Positions 43,091-52,747 of a stretch of 64,000 nt of DNA are shown here, one piece after another. The stretch's first letter is position 1; each line of letters opens with the position of its first letter. The stretch comes from Maribacter polysiphoniae. GTDB taxonomy: Bacteria; Bacteroidota; Bacteroidia; Flavobacteriales; Flavobacteriaceae. The notes under the pieces were generated by a model that saw only the letters and a list, made by a program, of their open reading frames with translations, did no database searches and had not been told where the DNA came from. The DNA lies in assembly GCF_003148665.1 (NCBI RefSeq), contig NZ_QGGQ01000007.1, positions 1 through 64,000 on the forward strand. The letters are read 5' to 3'. The translations under genes and the position numbers were made by a program.

Positions 43091-45487
43091 ATGAAAATAA
43101 GGCTACTGCTACTCGTTTTTTTGATGCTTTCCAACACGATTGACGCACAATTCAAAGGAAATAAGGAAGATTATAAAAAGTACGACGGCTTGTTCAACTT
43201 TTATCTGGATGATAAAAACGATAGAATCTATTTAGAGGTCGAGGACTTGGAAAAGGAATTTCTATATGTTTATGCATTAAGTAGCGGTATTGGGAGTAAC
43301 GATATAGGCTTGGATCGTGGACAGCTCGGTAACGAACAGGTTGTTTTCTTTAAAAAGGCAGGCGGTAAACTGTTGCTGGTTCAACCCAATTTAAAATTTA
43401 GGGCTCTGACCGATAATGCCTTGGAACGGAAATCGGTGGAGCAGGCATTTGCGAAATCCGTCCTTTACGGTTTTAAGATCGAGGAGGAAAAAGACGGAAA
43501 ATATATTATAGATATTACGGATTTCCTACTGCAGGATACCCATGGTGTTGCCTCAAGGTTAAAACAATCCGAACAGGGGGTCTATAGCTTGGACAAAACT
43601 AAAAGTGCCTTTGACATGGACAGGACCAAGGCATTTCCAAAGAATGTTGAATTTGATGTGACTTTGACTTTTAAGGGGGAAGCCAAGGGGCAATACATCA
43701 AATCCGTTACCCCGAACCCTAATTTGGTTACCGTGGCCCAACACCATTCGTTGATCGCCTTGCCCGATGAGGGCTATAAAAAACGGATTTTTGATACCCG
43801 CTCTGGATCGTATCCTATGAGTTATTATGATTATTCCACGCCGGTACAGGATCCAATTGTCAAAAGGTTCATTACCCGACATCGGTTGCAGAAAAAAGAC
43901 CCGAATGCCCCAATCAGTGAAGCCGTAGAACCAATTATTTATTATTTGGACAATGGTACACCCGAACCCATTCGTTCCGCACTTTTGGAAGGAGGGAGAT
44001 GGTGGAACCAGGCTTTTGAGGCTATTGGATATAAAGATGCCTTTCAGTTGATCATGTTGCCCGATGATGCCGACCCCTTGGACGTACGTTATAATGTGAT
44101 TCAATGGGTGCATCGATCGACCAGGGGATGGAGTTATGGTGGTAGTATCACAGACCCTAGGACAGGCGAGATCATTAAAGGGCACGTAAGTCTTGGCAGT
44201 CTGCGTATTAGACAGGATTTTCTAATCGCCCAGGCATTAATGGATAAACCCTTCGCGGAGCGGGACGATAATGACCAACCCATGTTGGATTTGGCCTTGG
44301 CACGTATTCGACAGCTTTCTGCACATGAGATAGGGCATACCCTTGGTTTTGCCCATAATTATGCGGCTTCAACCAATGACAGGGCTTCGGTAATGGATTA
44401 TCCGCATCCACAGTTTACCATGAAAAATGGGAAAATTGATTTTTCTGAAGCCTATGCCACAGGTATTGGGGCATGGGATAAGGTTACCGTTGCCTACTCC
44501 TATACCGATTTTCCTGAAAATAAGGATGAAAAGCAGGGATTGGAGACTATTTTGGGAGCTGCCAAAGAACAAGGACTGCGATATATCACCGATCAGGATG
44601 CCCGCCCAGGGGGAAGTGCCCATGTTTTGGCACATTTGTGGGACAATGGAAAAAATATTACAAAGGAATTGGATGCGATGTTGGATTTGCGGGCTCTTGC
44701 CATTGCTAATTTTTCCATCGATAATATCCGAAAAGGGGAGCCCAATACCGTTTTGGAGGATGTTTTTGTACCCCTTTATTTCTTTCATCGTTATCAAACG
44801 GAAGCGGTGGCCAAGGTTGTGGGCGGTATGGATTATCATTATGCGGTAAAAGGGGATGGACAGGCAGTCGTCTCCATTGCGGACAAAAAAATGCAGCAAG
44901 AGGCGCTGTCGACTCTTTTAAAAACATTGGATGCCCAGTGGATGGCCATTCCTAAGGAAAAGTTGGAATTGTTTCCTCCGAGGGCTTTTGGGTATCCAAA
45001 AAACAGGGAATCCTTACAAGGGAAGACCGGGGTTGGTTTTGATGCGTTATCGGCACCGGAAACCTCCGCGGATATGACCTTGACTTTTTTATTGCACCCG
45101 GAAAGGGCTTCTAGGTTGATTCAGCAAAAGGCCTTACAGCCCAAGAATTTGGGATTGGCCGATGTACTCGATGCCGTAATTGAAAATACCATAGACAAAC
45201 AGCATAAGGATGCCTATTTTTCTGAAGTCCAGTGGAACATCAATTTTCGGGTGGTATATCATTTGATGAATCTTGCGGCCCATGATAAGGTCCATCCCCA
45301 AGTGAATGCCATTGCCTTTCAAAAATTAAAAAGACTTAGACAGCAACTATTGGCCAAAAATGACCCCTATCCACAAGAAATGATAAGACGGATCGATGGG
45401 TTTTTGAAGGCTCCGGAGAAATTCCAATTGATTGCTGCCCCAAAGATTCCTGATGGTTCCCCAATAGGAATGGACTGTATGCATTAA
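43091..45487 (+). CDS. Secreted zinc metalloprotease, DUF5117/DUF5118 type
   Basis: A 798-aa protein. Signal peptide 1-20 ends IDAQ. The N-terminal beta part covers about 25-270. The metzincin-type zinc site HEIGHTLGFAH (412-422) follows, with a Met-turn candidate VMDYPHP (434-440). A helical C-terminal half ends near 798. The family is common in Bacteroidota and uncharacterised as to substrate. No C-terminal Por sorting domain is visible, so it is probably periplasmic. Monocistronic. Confidence 0.92.
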   Translation: MKIRLLLLVFLMLSNTIDAQFKGNKEDYKKYDGLFNFYLDDKNDRIYLEVEDLEKEFLYVYALSSGIGSNDIGLDRGQLGNEQVVFFKKAGGKLLLVQPNLKFRALTDNALERKSVEQAFAKSVLYGFKIEEEKDGKYIIDITDFLLQDTHGVASRLKQSEQGVYSLDKTKSAFDMDRTKAFPKNVEFDVTLTFKGEAKGQYIKSVTPNPNLVTVAQHHSLIALPDEGYKKRIFDTRSGSYPMSYYDYSTPVQDPIVKRFITRHRLQKKDPNAPISEAVEPIIYYLDNGTPEPIRSALLEGGRWWNQAFEAIGYKDAFQLIMLPDDADPLDVRYNVIQWVHRSTRGWSYGGSITDPRTGEIIKGHVSLGSLRIRQDFLIAQALMDKPFAERDDNDQPMLDLALARIRQLSAHEIGHTLGFAHNYAASTNDRASVMDYPHPQFTMKNGKIDFSEAYATGIGAWDKVTVAYSYTDFPENKDEKQGLETILGAAKEQGLRYITDQDARPGGSAHVLAHLWDNGKNITKELDAMLDLRALAIANFSIDNIRKGEPNTVLEDVFVPLYFFHRYQTEAVAKVVGGMDYHYAVKGDGQAVVSIADKKMQQEALSTLLKTLDAQWMAIPKEKLELFPPRAFGYPKNRESLQGKTGVGFDALSAPETSADMTLTFLLHPERASRLIQQKALQPKNLGLADVLDAVIENTIDKQHKDAYFSEVQWNINFRVVYHLMNLAAHDKVHPQVNAIAFQKLKRLRQQLLAKNDPYPQEMIRRIDGFLKAPEKFQLIAAPKIPDGSPIGMDCMH

Positions 45488-45540
45488 AACGAGTCGAAAA
45501 ACGTGCAGATAAAGGAGTATCCAAATAAATAAATTACAAA

Positions 45541-46563
45541 GTGAATATCAATTTGATCAGTGATACGGTGACCCAACCTTCCAAGGGAATGTTGGAGGCC
45601 ATGATGAATGCCCCAGTGGGCGATGATGTATTTAAGACCGACCCCTCGGTCAATGCCTTGGAGGCCAAGACAGCGGAACTATTCGGTAAGGAAGCCGCTT
45701 TGTTTTTTCCTAGCGGCACCATGGCGAACCAGACGGCCATAAAACTGCATACCCAACCTGGGGAGCAATTGATATGCGATAAATATGCCCATGTATATAA
45801 TTATGAGGGTGGGGGAGTCAGTTTCAATAGTGGCGTTTCCTGTAGGCTAATCGAGGGCCATCGGGGAATGATGACCGCAGGACAAGTGGAGGCAGCTATA
45901 AATCCGCCCGATTTTTACCACAGCCCATTGACTACCTTGGTGTGTATTGAGAATACCACCAATAAGGGTGGTGGTGCGTGTTGGGATATTGAGGAGTTGA
46001 AGAAGATCAAGAATGTTTGTAAAAAGCATAACCTGGCCTATCACTTGGACGGTGCGCGAATATGGAATGCAATGGTCGCCAAGAATGAGACCCCGCAACA
46101 GTTCGGACAATTGTTCGATACCATCAGTGTTTGTTTCAGCAAGGGGCTCGGTTGTCCCGTAGGTTCCGTGCTGATGGGTAGTAAGGCGATGATGGACAAG
46201 GCCTTGAGGATACGGAAGATCTTTGGAGGGGGCATGCGACAAGCGGGTTATTTGACGGCGGCGGCATCCTATGCCTTGGATCACAATATCAACCGATTGG
46301 CAGACGATCATAGGAAGGCATTTGAAATTGGGGAGGTATTGGAAGGATTGTCCTTTATAAAAAAGGTGGAACCGATTGAAACCAATATTATCATTTTCGA
46401 GATCGATGAAAATACGTTGTCCGAAGAGGGCTTTTTAAAAAAATTAAGCGAACAAGGAATATCGATCATAGGTATGGGACAAGGAAAATTGCGCATCGTC
46501 ACCCATATGGATTATACCGACGGAATGCATGTGCGATTCCTCGACATCCTGAAAAAACTATAA
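45541..46563 (+). CDS. ltaE: Low-specificity L-threonine aldolase
   Basis: A 340-aa PLP enzyme cleaving threonine to glycine and acetaldehyde. It starts with GTG at 45541 (MNINLISDTVTQPS), conserved from the first residues, so the GTG is well supported. The PLP lysine is Lys201 (CFSKGLGCPVGS); the PLP Asp is in HLDGARIWNA. Active-site FFPSGTMANQTAIK is present. Its last 6 bases overlap the convergent YegP-like gene. Confidence 0.95.
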   Translation: MNINLISDTVTQPSKGMLEAMMNAPVGDDVFKTDPSVNALEAKTAELFGKEAALFFPSGTMANQTAIKLHTQPGEQLICDKYAHVYNYEGGGVSFNSGVSCRLIEGHRGMMTAGQVEAAINPPDFYHSPLTTLVCIENTTNKGGGACWDIEELKKIKNVCKKHNLAYHLDGARIWNAMVAKNETPQQFGQLFDTISVCFSKGLGCPVGSVLMGSKAMMDKALRIRKIFGGGMRQAGYLTAAASYALDHNINRLADDHRKAFEIGEVLEGLSFIKKVEPIETNIIIFEIDENTLSEEGFLKKLSEQGISIIGMGQGKLRIVTHMDYTDGMHVRFLDILKKL

Positions 46564-46881
46564 TTCACCTAAATGGGATAAGGTGTCAATTCTTTTCATC
46601 AAGGTTTTGATGCCATTTTCCATTCCGGCCTCAGAAGTATAATATTGGCTGTGACCGATCAGTTGGCCATTCGGATTTTTGATGTCGAACAAGAATAATC
46701 CGTCGTTACTGGTTTTTCGTTCAAACCGTATACTTTTAATATTGGTGGGATTTAGGTTTTGTACGGTATGCTGCATTTCTGCCTTATCGAAATACTCAAC
46801 ACTTCTCAAAAGGGTATGCCCACTTTGTGATTTAAGTTTGAAACTATATTTGTTCGTGCCTTTTTTCTTTATTTCTATCAT
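46558..46881 (-). CDS. YegP/DUF1508 family protein
   Basis: A 107-aa protein made of two DUF1508 half-repeats: KYSFKLKSQSGHTLLRSVEYFDKAEMQ (11-37) and LFLFDIKNPNGQLIGHSQYYTSEAGMENGI (63-92). The family is small, beta-rich and of unknown function. It converges on ltaE. 46882-47103 upstream holds the ompA promoter region. Confidence 0.9.
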   Translation of the reverse strand: MIEIKKKGTNKYSFKLKSQSGHTLLRSVEYFDKAEMQHTVQNLNPTNIKSIRFERKTSNDGLFLFDIKNPNGQLIGHSQYYTSEAGMENGIKTLMKRIDTLSHLGEL

Positions 46882-47055
46882 AGCGAAACCCTGTAATACT
46901 TAAAAGTAACACATTTTGATCAAATAATTTTTAATTCTTTTTCTCAAAAAGTAATAAAAATCCTACGTAATTGTATTTCATCGAAGAAATATGTTGTTTG
47001 TCGACACTTGAATCGGTCATTTTTTTAGTTCCTCTATAAAGGTTTTGTGTTCATC

Positions 47056-47063
47056 TACTTTCG
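47056..47063 (+). promoter_or_regulatory. -7-like box TACTTTCG before the OmpA-family gene
   Basis: It matches TAnnTTTG at seven of eight positions, 40 nt before the ATG at 47104. The leader is A-rich (ending ACAAACACTAAATTTTTATT), which favours translation in Bacteroidota. Confidence 0.45.
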
Positions 47064-47103
47064 CAGCAAGTAACAATACAATAACAAACACTAAATTTTT
47101 ATT

Positions 47104-48204
47104 ATGAGAAAAATTCTATTCCTTTTTGCAGTTATGACTGCGTCTATTACAATGGCACAAGACTTGCCAGCCAATCCTGAGCCGGGAAAATGTTACGTTC
47201 GTTGTACCACTCCGGATGTATACGTTAATGAAACCGTGACTTTAACGGTAAAGCCTGCTTACAAGGTTTTAAAAACTGTTCCTGCCACTTTTAAGACAAT
47301 TACTGAAAGGGTTGAGATAAAGGCTGCTGGTAAAAAATTGACCGTTGTTCCAGAGAAATGGGGAACTGAGACCATTACATATGTATCCAAAGAAGGCGGT
47401 AACACCTTGCGTGTTAGTACGGCATCCTTTAGACCAAGTTCTGAAACCATTGAAATTAAGCCCGCTTATGCACAATGGGAATTGGGAGCTGCAGCACCTG
47501 ATTGTGCCTCTGGTAATCCTGATGATTGTAGATACTGGTGTTATAAAGGGTATCCTGCTGAGTTCACTACTATTTCAACTGAGGTCTTGGGAACGGATGC
47601 TTCTGTTGCCAAAACACCAATAGGTTCCAAAAACGCTTCCTATACCAAAAGGGTATTGTTAGAGCCGGCCAAAGTTATCGAAGAGGTGATTCCTGCCCAG
47701 TACGACGAGATCACTAAAACGGTATTGGATAAAGATGCTTATACTGTTGAAGAAACCGTACCTGCTGTAACAAAAACAATTACTAAGGAAGTGTTGAAGC
47801 AAAAAGGTGGATTGACTACATGGACAGAAGTTGAATGTTCTTTAGTGGAATACCAAGCTTTGCCTATCAACTGGAACTTGGGTAGTGCTACTTTGACTGC
47901 TGAGGCCAAAAGAATCATCGATACACGTTTAATGCCTGTTTTGCAACAAAACCCAGGTGTTAAATTGGAGATTGCTTCCCATACCGATGTAAGGGGTAAT
48001 GCTTCTTCCAACCAAGATCTTTCTGAAAGAAGGGCTAAGGCTGTCGCTGATTATTTGATCACCAAAGGAATTAACTCTAGCTTATTGGTAGCCAATGGTT
48101 ACGGAGAGAATAAAGTTAAGAACAGATGTGCAGAAGGTGTTTCTTGTACCGAAAGAGAGCACGCGGTTAACCGAAGAACGGAATTCAGGTTGATCAACAA
48201 CTAA
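47104..48204 (+). CDS. OmpA-family outer-membrane protein
   Basis: A 366-aa secreted protein. Signal peptide 1-18 ends TMAQ. The N-terminal region (about 25-250) is not an OmpA barrel but consists of degenerate beta modules such as KTVPATFKTITERVEIK, EEVIPAQYDEITKTVLDK and ETVPAVTKTITKEVLK. The OmpA peptidoglycan-binding domain is at about 258-366 (LEIASHTDVRGNASSNQDLSERRAKAVADYL). Six Cys residues sit in the N-terminal part. It probably links the outer membrane to peptidoglycan and is likely abundant. Terminator follows. Confidence 0.93.
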   Translation: MRKILFLFAVMTASITMAQDLPANPEPGKCYVRCTTPDVYVNETVTLTVKPAYKVLKTVPATFKTITERVEIKAAGKKLTVVPEKWGTETITYVSKEGGNTLRVSTASFRPSSETIEIKPAYAQWELGAAAPDCASGNPDDCRYWCYKGYPAEFTTISTEVLGTDASVAKTPIGSKNASYTKRVLLEPAKVIEEVIPAQYDEITKTVLDKDAYTVEETVPAVTKTITKEVLKQKGGLTTWTEVECSLVEYQALPINWNLGSATLTAEAKRIIDTRLMPVLQQNPGVKLEIASHTDVRGNASSNQDLSERRAKAVADYLITKGINSSLLVANGYGENKVKNRCAEGVSCTEREHAVNRRTEFRLINN

Positions 48205-48226
48205 TACAGGTAAAACACTAACCTAT

Positions 48227-48258
48227 AAAAAGGACCTCCATATCGGGGGTCCTTTTTT
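48227..48258 (+). terminator. Terminator of the OmpA-family gene
   Basis: Stem AAAAGGACCTCC / GGGGGTCCTTTT with one G-T pair, followed by T6. Confidence 0.85.
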
Positions 48259-48426
48259 GTTGAACCGTAATTTGAAATCTAAATGCTTCAATAGGTAAAA
48301 AGACCTAATCGGTAACCATTGATTATAATAGCTTTAAAACAACACATTGTCCTGTTGTTGGTAAAGGACTAATACACCTAGCTACAGCCTATCGTATCGT
48401 ACATGCCAACACAGGGTTGGTCCATA

Positions 48427-48464
48427 AAAACAAAAGGCTTCCTGAATGGGAAGCCTTTTGTTTT
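48427..48464. terminator. Terminator of the thioredoxin-like gene
   Basis: Perfect stem AAAACAAAAGGCTTCC / GGAAGCCTTTTGTTTT with TGAATG loop, downstream of the minus-strand gene ending at 48483. Between 48259 and 48426 I see nothing definite. Confidence 0.88.
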
Positions 48465-48482
48465 ATAAAGGTAATCGATGTA

Positions 48483-48935
48483 TTATTTATACCTGCTCAA
48501 TAAGTCTAGATGATAGCGGATCTCACCATTCATGCTATAACCAGAATATTCGTCCAACGCCTTCCCTTTTGCATTGACTATTTTTAGAAGGGGGAATACT
48601 CCCTTTTTGTTGTACTTCTTTAAAAGATCCTTGTTGTGTTGCCTCTGCTCTGGGGAAAGTAAATCCCTATTTCTTGGCATATCAATATATAAAAGGACAT
48701 AGTCTTTGGAAAGCGCCTTGAATTCCGCTGAATCGAATAAATCGGTCTTTAGCATTTTGCATGGGGGACACCAATCGCTTCCCGTAAAATAGACCAAGAC
48801 ATTCTTATGGTCTTTTTTTGCCACTTTTAGCGCCTTTTCAAAATCAGTCAACCATTTCGTATCCTTATCCATGTCCGTATGCATCTCGGTGGTAAGGAAT
48901 AATGGGACTAGGAATAGGAATAACAAACTTTTCAT
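48483..48935 (-). CDS. Periplasmic thioredoxin-family protein
   Basis: A 150-aa thioredoxin-fold protein with an N-terminal hydrophobic segment (1-15) that serves as signal peptide or anchor. The active site is WCPPC (Cys56, Cys59), close to the DsbD C-terminal domain and TlpA-like type (FTGSDWCPPCKMLKTDLF). cis-Pro is in KGVFPLLKI. It probably reduces or forms disulfides outside the cytoplasm. It lies 42 bp downstream of ebfC on the same strand. Confidence 0.9.
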   Translation of the reverse strand: MKSLLFLFLVPLFLTTEMHTDMDKDTKWLTDFEKALKVAKKDHKNVLVYFTGSDWCPPCKMLKTDLFDSAEFKALSKDYVLLYIDMPRNRDLLSPEQRQHNKDLLKKYNKKGVFPLLKIVNAKGKALDEYSGYSMNGEIRYHLDLLSRYK

Positions 48936-48977
48936 GATGTCGTTTTTTATGAGCTTTTCAAAAACCCTGCCAAGGGT

Positions 48978-49304
48978 CTATTTGAATAACGAATCCATTC
49001 CTGGAATATTGGGCATGCCTTCCTTGGCAACTGCCGCAAGTTCGGTTTCGTTGACTTTCGTGGCCTTTTCTATCGCCGTGTTCAAGGTTAGGATAAGGTA
49101 ATCCTCTAGCTGCTCCTTGTCCTGCAATAAACTTTCATCCAATTTGATTTCCTTTATGACCCTATTGGCTGAAATCGAAACGGATAATAGGCCATCGGAT
49201 GATTCTTCCTGAAGGTAAACGGTATCCAATCTTTTTTTTGTGGCTTCTACTTTTTCTTGGGCTTCTTTGAGTTTTCCCATCATTCCCATCATATCTCCAA
49301 ACAT
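48978..49304 (-). CDS. YbaB/EbfC family nucleoid-associated protein
   Basis: A 108-aa DNA-binding dimer starting [26 protein letters not shown]. The start at 49304 gives normal length; the open frame continues 42 codons upstream without conserved sequence. The YbaB core [23 protein letters not shown] is clear. The usual neighbours dnaX and recR are not here. Divergent from oligopeptidase B. Confidence 0.92.
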   Translation of the reverse strand: MFGDMMGMMGKLKEAQEKVEATKKRLDTVYLQEESSDGLLSVSISANRVIKEIKLDESLLQDKEQLEDYLILTLNTAIEKATKVNETELAAVAKEGMPNIPGMDSLFK

Positions 49305-49408
49305 GTTGTCTATTTTATATGTTACGGAGTCAAAATTACTAAATTGTACCGATACCCCAATTATATGATCCACAGGGTAAAAAGAATGCTTGTTTCTATG
49401 GTAAGTAT

Positions 49409-49416
49409 TACTTTTG
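49409..49416 (+). promoter_or_regulatory. -7 box TACTTTTG
   Basis: A perfect TAnnTTTG box 29 nt before the ATG at 49446, on the plus strand between divergent ebfC and the peptidase gene. Confidence 0.55.
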
Positions 49417-49445
49417 CATTTTCTTTCCATAATGAATAGATTACC

Positions 49446-51503
49446 ATGACAAAAAATGTTGCCCCCGTTGCCAAAAAAGTAAAAAAGGAATTAGTAAAAC
49501 ATAATGATATAAGGGTAGATGATTACTATTGGATGAACGATAGGGAGGACCCGGAGGTCATAGCCCATCTCGAGAAGGAAAATGCCTATTATGAAAAATT
49601 GACTGCGCATACCAAGGATTTCCAAAACGTTTTGTTCGAGGAGATGAAGGAAAGGATCAAGGAGGATGATTCCTCGGTACCTTATAAGAAAAATGGATAT
49701 TGGTATGTTACCCGCTATGGGAAAGGCAAGGAATACCCCATTTATAGCCGTCATAAAGACACGTTGGACGCCCCGGAGGAAATCATGTTCGATTGCAATG
49801 AAATGGCTGAAGGGCACGAATTCTTCAATTTAGGGGGGATTGCTATCAGTCCAGACAATAAATTGGCGGCATTTGGTATAGATACGGTTTCGCGAAGGCA
49901 GTATACCATTCAGATCAAGAATCTTGAAACTGGTGAAATTTACAGTGATAAAATAGAAAACACCACGGGTGGCTCTGTTTGGGCCAATGATACCAAAACC
50001 TTGTTCTACAGTAAAAAAGACCCAGTTACCCTTCGTGCAGATAAGATTTACAGGCATACCTTCGGTACCGATGCCAAGGAGGACCATATGGTGTATCATG
50101 AGGAGGATGAGACGTTCGGAACCTTTGTCTATAAAACAAAATCACACAAATATTTGGTCATAGGTAGCTACAGCACATTGACGTCCGAATTCAGGATATT
50201 GAATGCTGATACCCCCATGGATGATTTCAAGGTATTTTCCCCACGGAAAAGGGGATTGGAATATTCCATAGCGCACTATGGCGATTCATTTTATATTCTA
50301 ACCAATAAGGATAAGGCAAGGAACTTTAAACTGATGAAGGTAGGGGAAGTGCAGACTTCTTCGGAATATTGGGAAGAGTTCATCCCCCATAGGGAGGAGG
50401 TCTTGCTAGAGGATATTGATATCTTCAAGGATTATTATGTGCTTTCCGAACGGGAGAATGGGTTGAATAAACTAAAGATCACCCGTTGGGATAAAACGGA
50501 TAGTTATTATTTGCCCTTCGAAAGTGAAACCTATACGGCTTATGTGGGTGCCAACCCAGAGTTCGACACGGAGATCCTACGCTATGGCTATAACGGGATG
50601 ACGACACCCAGTTCGGTTATTGATTTTAATATGCGCACCAAGGACAAGGTGGTAAAAAAAGAACAGGAAGTCTTAGGGGGTAAGTTCAAAAAGGAGGATT
50701 ATCGATCAGAGCGAATATGGGCCACCGCCCGTGATGGGGCAAAGGTCCCGATGTCTATCGTGTATCATAAGGACACTGAGGTCAACAAAAACACACCCGT
50801 ATTGCAATATGCCTATGGTTCTTATGGGTCAACCATTGATCCGTATTTCTCAACGGTCCGTTTAAGTCTTTTGGATCGTGGTTTTGTTTATGCCATTTCC
50901 CATATAAGGGGCGGACAATATTTGGGTAGGCAATGGTATGATGATGGTAAACTCCTAAAAAAGATGAACACGTTCACCGACTTTGTTGATTGTTCGAAAC
51001 ATCTGATCAAAAACAACTTTACAAGTCCTGACCATCTCTATGCGATGGGGGGGTCTGCGGGTGGACTTCTGATCGGGGCAGTGGTGAATATGGCACCCGA
51101 ACTTTATAATGGGGTTATTGCCGCTGTGCCTTTTGTGGATGTGGTAACTACCATGTTGGATGATTCCATTCCGTTAACGACAGGGGAATATGACGAATGG
51201 GGGAATCCCAATGAGAAAAAATATTACGATTATATGAAATCGTACTCCCCTTATGATAATGTAACTGCCCATGAATATCCTAATATATTGGTAACTACGG
51301 GATTGCATGATTCCCAAGTGCAATATTTCGAACCTGCAAAATGGGTGGCGAAATTACGGGAATTAAAAACTGATGATCATTTATTGTTGTTCAATATCAA
51401 TATGGAAGCTGGCCATGGAGGTGCTTCCGGTCGTTTCGAATCCTTGAGGGAAGTGGCTAAGGAATATGCATTTATATTGGATTTGGAAGGGAAAATCGAA
51501 TGA
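49446..51503 (+). CDS. ptrB: Oligopeptidase B (S9A serine peptidase)
   Basis: A 685-aa cytosolic prolyl-oligopeptidase-family enzyme that cuts short peptides after Arg/Lys. The beta-propeller covers about 75-400 and the catalytic alpha/beta-hydrolase domain about 410-685. The triad is Ser537 (GGSAGG), Asp622 (GLHDSQV) and His657 (EAGHGG). GEYDEWGNP and the Glu-rich pocket region fit oligopeptidase B rather than prolyl oligopeptidase. No signal peptide. Confidence 0.95.
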   Translation: MTKNVAPVAKKVKKELVKHNDIRVDDYYWMNDREDPEVIAHLEKENAYYEKLTAHTKDFQNVLFEEMKERIKEDDSSVPYKKNGYWYVTRYGKGKEYPIYSRHKDTLDAPEEIMFDCNEMAEGHEFFNLGGIAISPDNKLAAFGIDTVSRRQYTIQIKNLETGEIYSDKIENTTGGSVWANDTKTLFYSKKDPVTLRADKIYRHTFGTDAKEDHMVYHEEDETFGTFVYKTKSHKYLVIGSYSTLTSEFRILNADTPMDDFKVFSPRKRGLEYSIAHYGDSFYILTNKDKARNFKLMKVGEVQTSSEYWEEFIPHREEVLLEDIDIFKDYYVLSERENGLNKLKITRWDKTDSYYLPFESETYTAYVGANPEFDTEILRYGYNGMTTPSSVIDFNMRTKDKVVKKEQEVLGGKFKKEDYRSERIWATARDGAKVPMSIVYHKDTEVNKNTPVLQYAYGSYGSTIDPYFSTVRLSLLDRGFVYAISHIRGGQYLGRQWYDDGKLLKKMNTFTDFVDCSKHLIKNNFTSPDHLYAMGGSAGGLLIGAVVNMAPELYNGVIAAVPFVDVVTTMLDDSIPLTTGEYDEWGNPNEKKYYDYMKSYSPYDNVTAHEYPNILVTTGLHDSQVQYFEPAKWVAKLRELKTDDHLLLFNINMEAGHGGASGRFESLREVAKEYAFILDLEGKIE

Positions 51504-51581
51504 TAATAAAAAAAATAGTAGTTTTGTCGAGGAATTTGATCAATTTGATAATTGTCAAGGGTCAAAACTTAGATTGCCTTT

Positions 51582-52622
51582 ATGGAACATAAGATAAATG
51601 CCTACGATAGTGTCCTAGACTTAATAGGAAACACTCCCCTAATCAAACTGAATAAATTAACGGCCAACCTTCAAGGTAATTTTTATGCCAAAGTAGAGGC
51701 CTTTAACCCAGGACATTCCACTAAGGACAGAATAGCATCCTATATAATAGATCAAGCGGAAAAGAAAGGTATCCTAAAGGAAGGGAACACCATAATCGAG
51801 ACCACTTCGGGGAATACAGGCTATAGCCTTGCCATGGTGAGTATCATTAAAGGGTACGATTGTATTCTTGCGGTCAGTTCTAAATCCTCTGCCGATAAAA
51901 TTGATATGCTGCGTTCAATGGGTGCCAAAGTTTATGTGTGCCCTGCCCATGTTAGTGCTGATGATCCACGGTCTTATTATGAGGTGGCAAAAAGATTGCA
52001 TAAGGAAACAGAAGGTTCCGTGTATATCAACCAATATTTCAATGAATTGAATATTGATGCCCACTATGCATCAACAGGTCCCGAGATTTGGGATCAGACC
52101 AATGGAAGGATTACCCATTTGGTTGCCTGTAGTGGCACCGGCGGTACCATCTCTGGCATAGGAAGATATTTAAAGGAAAAGAATTCCGATGTAAGGGTCA
52201 TCGGGGTTGACGCTTTTGGTTCAGTATTGAAAAAATACCATGAAACCGGTGAATTCGACAATAAGGAGATTTACCCATATCGCATAGAAGGACTAGGGAA
52301 AAATCTGATTCCTACTTCGACCGATTTCAGTGTTATCGATGAATTTATTAAGGTTACCGACGAGGAAAGTGCCCATTCTGCACGGGAATTGGCCCGTACC
52401 GAGGGTATTTTTGCCGGTTATACCAGTGGGGCGGCCATGCAGGCCATAAAACAATTGGATGCCCTTGGGAAATTTGACAAGGATAGTAATATCGTGGTGG
52501 TGTTCCCTGACCATGGGTCTCGATATATGAGTAAGGTCTACAGCGACAAATGGATGGAAGACCAAGGATTTATGGGGGCTGAGGTAGAACAAGAAACCCA
52601 CAGTGTACAGTTTATAAAATAG
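51582..52622 (+). CDS. PLP-dependent cysteine-synthase-family enzyme, probable cysteate synthase
   Basis: A 346-aa fold-type II PLP enzyme. PLP Lys48 is in NPGHSTKDR; substrate loop TSGNTG (75-80); phosphate loop GTGGT (185-189). Closest in form to cystathionine-beta-synthase/cysteine-synthase proteins without a CBS domain. The next gene is a serine-palmitoyltransferase-like enzyme of the kind that condenses cysteate with a fatty acyl group in sulfonolipid (capnine) synthesis, so cysteate synthase from phosphoserine and sulfite is a reasonable reading. Ordinary cysteine or cystathionine synthesis cannot be excluded. A terminator separates the two genes. Confidence 0.85.
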   Translation: MEHKINAYDSVLDLIGNTPLIKLNKLTANLQGNFYAKVEAFNPGHSTKDRIASYIIDQAEKKGILKEGNTIIETTSGNTGYSLAMVSIIKGYDCILAVSSKSSADKIDMLRSMGAKVYVCPAHVSADDPRSYYEVAKRLHKETEGSVYINQYFNELNIDAHYASTGPEIWDQTNGRITHLVACSGTGGTISGIGRYLKEKNSDVRVIGVDAFGSVLKKYHETGEFDNKEIYPYRIEGLGKNLIPTSTDFSVIDEFIKVTDEESAHSARELARTEGIFAGYTSGAAMQAIKQLDALGKFDKDSNIVVVFPDHGSRYMSKVYSDKWMEDQGFMGAEVEQETHSVQFIK

Positions 52623-52645
52623 GGTTTAAAATTATCTAAACCAAT

Positions 52646-52681
52646 AAAAAGCAATGATTTAAACATCATTGCTTTTTTTTT
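52646..52681 (+). terminator. Terminator after the cysteine-synthase-family gene
   Basis: Stem AAAAAGCAATGAT / ATCATTGCTTTTT with a short TTAAAC loop, ending in a long T-run. Confidence 0.88.
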
Positions 52682-52718
52682 GCGTACCAATATGTTATGA
52701 ATGCTGATGAAAAATCTC

Positions 52719-52726
52719 TACTTTTG
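52719..52726 (+). promoter_or_regulatory. -7 box TACTTTTG; decides the start of the next gene
   Basis: A perfect TAnnTTTG box lies inside the longest open frame of the following gene, downstream of its first ATG (52697). The true start is therefore most likely the ATG at 52748. Confidence 0.6.
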
Positions 52727-52747
52727 CAGACAAACCAATTAGGTAAA

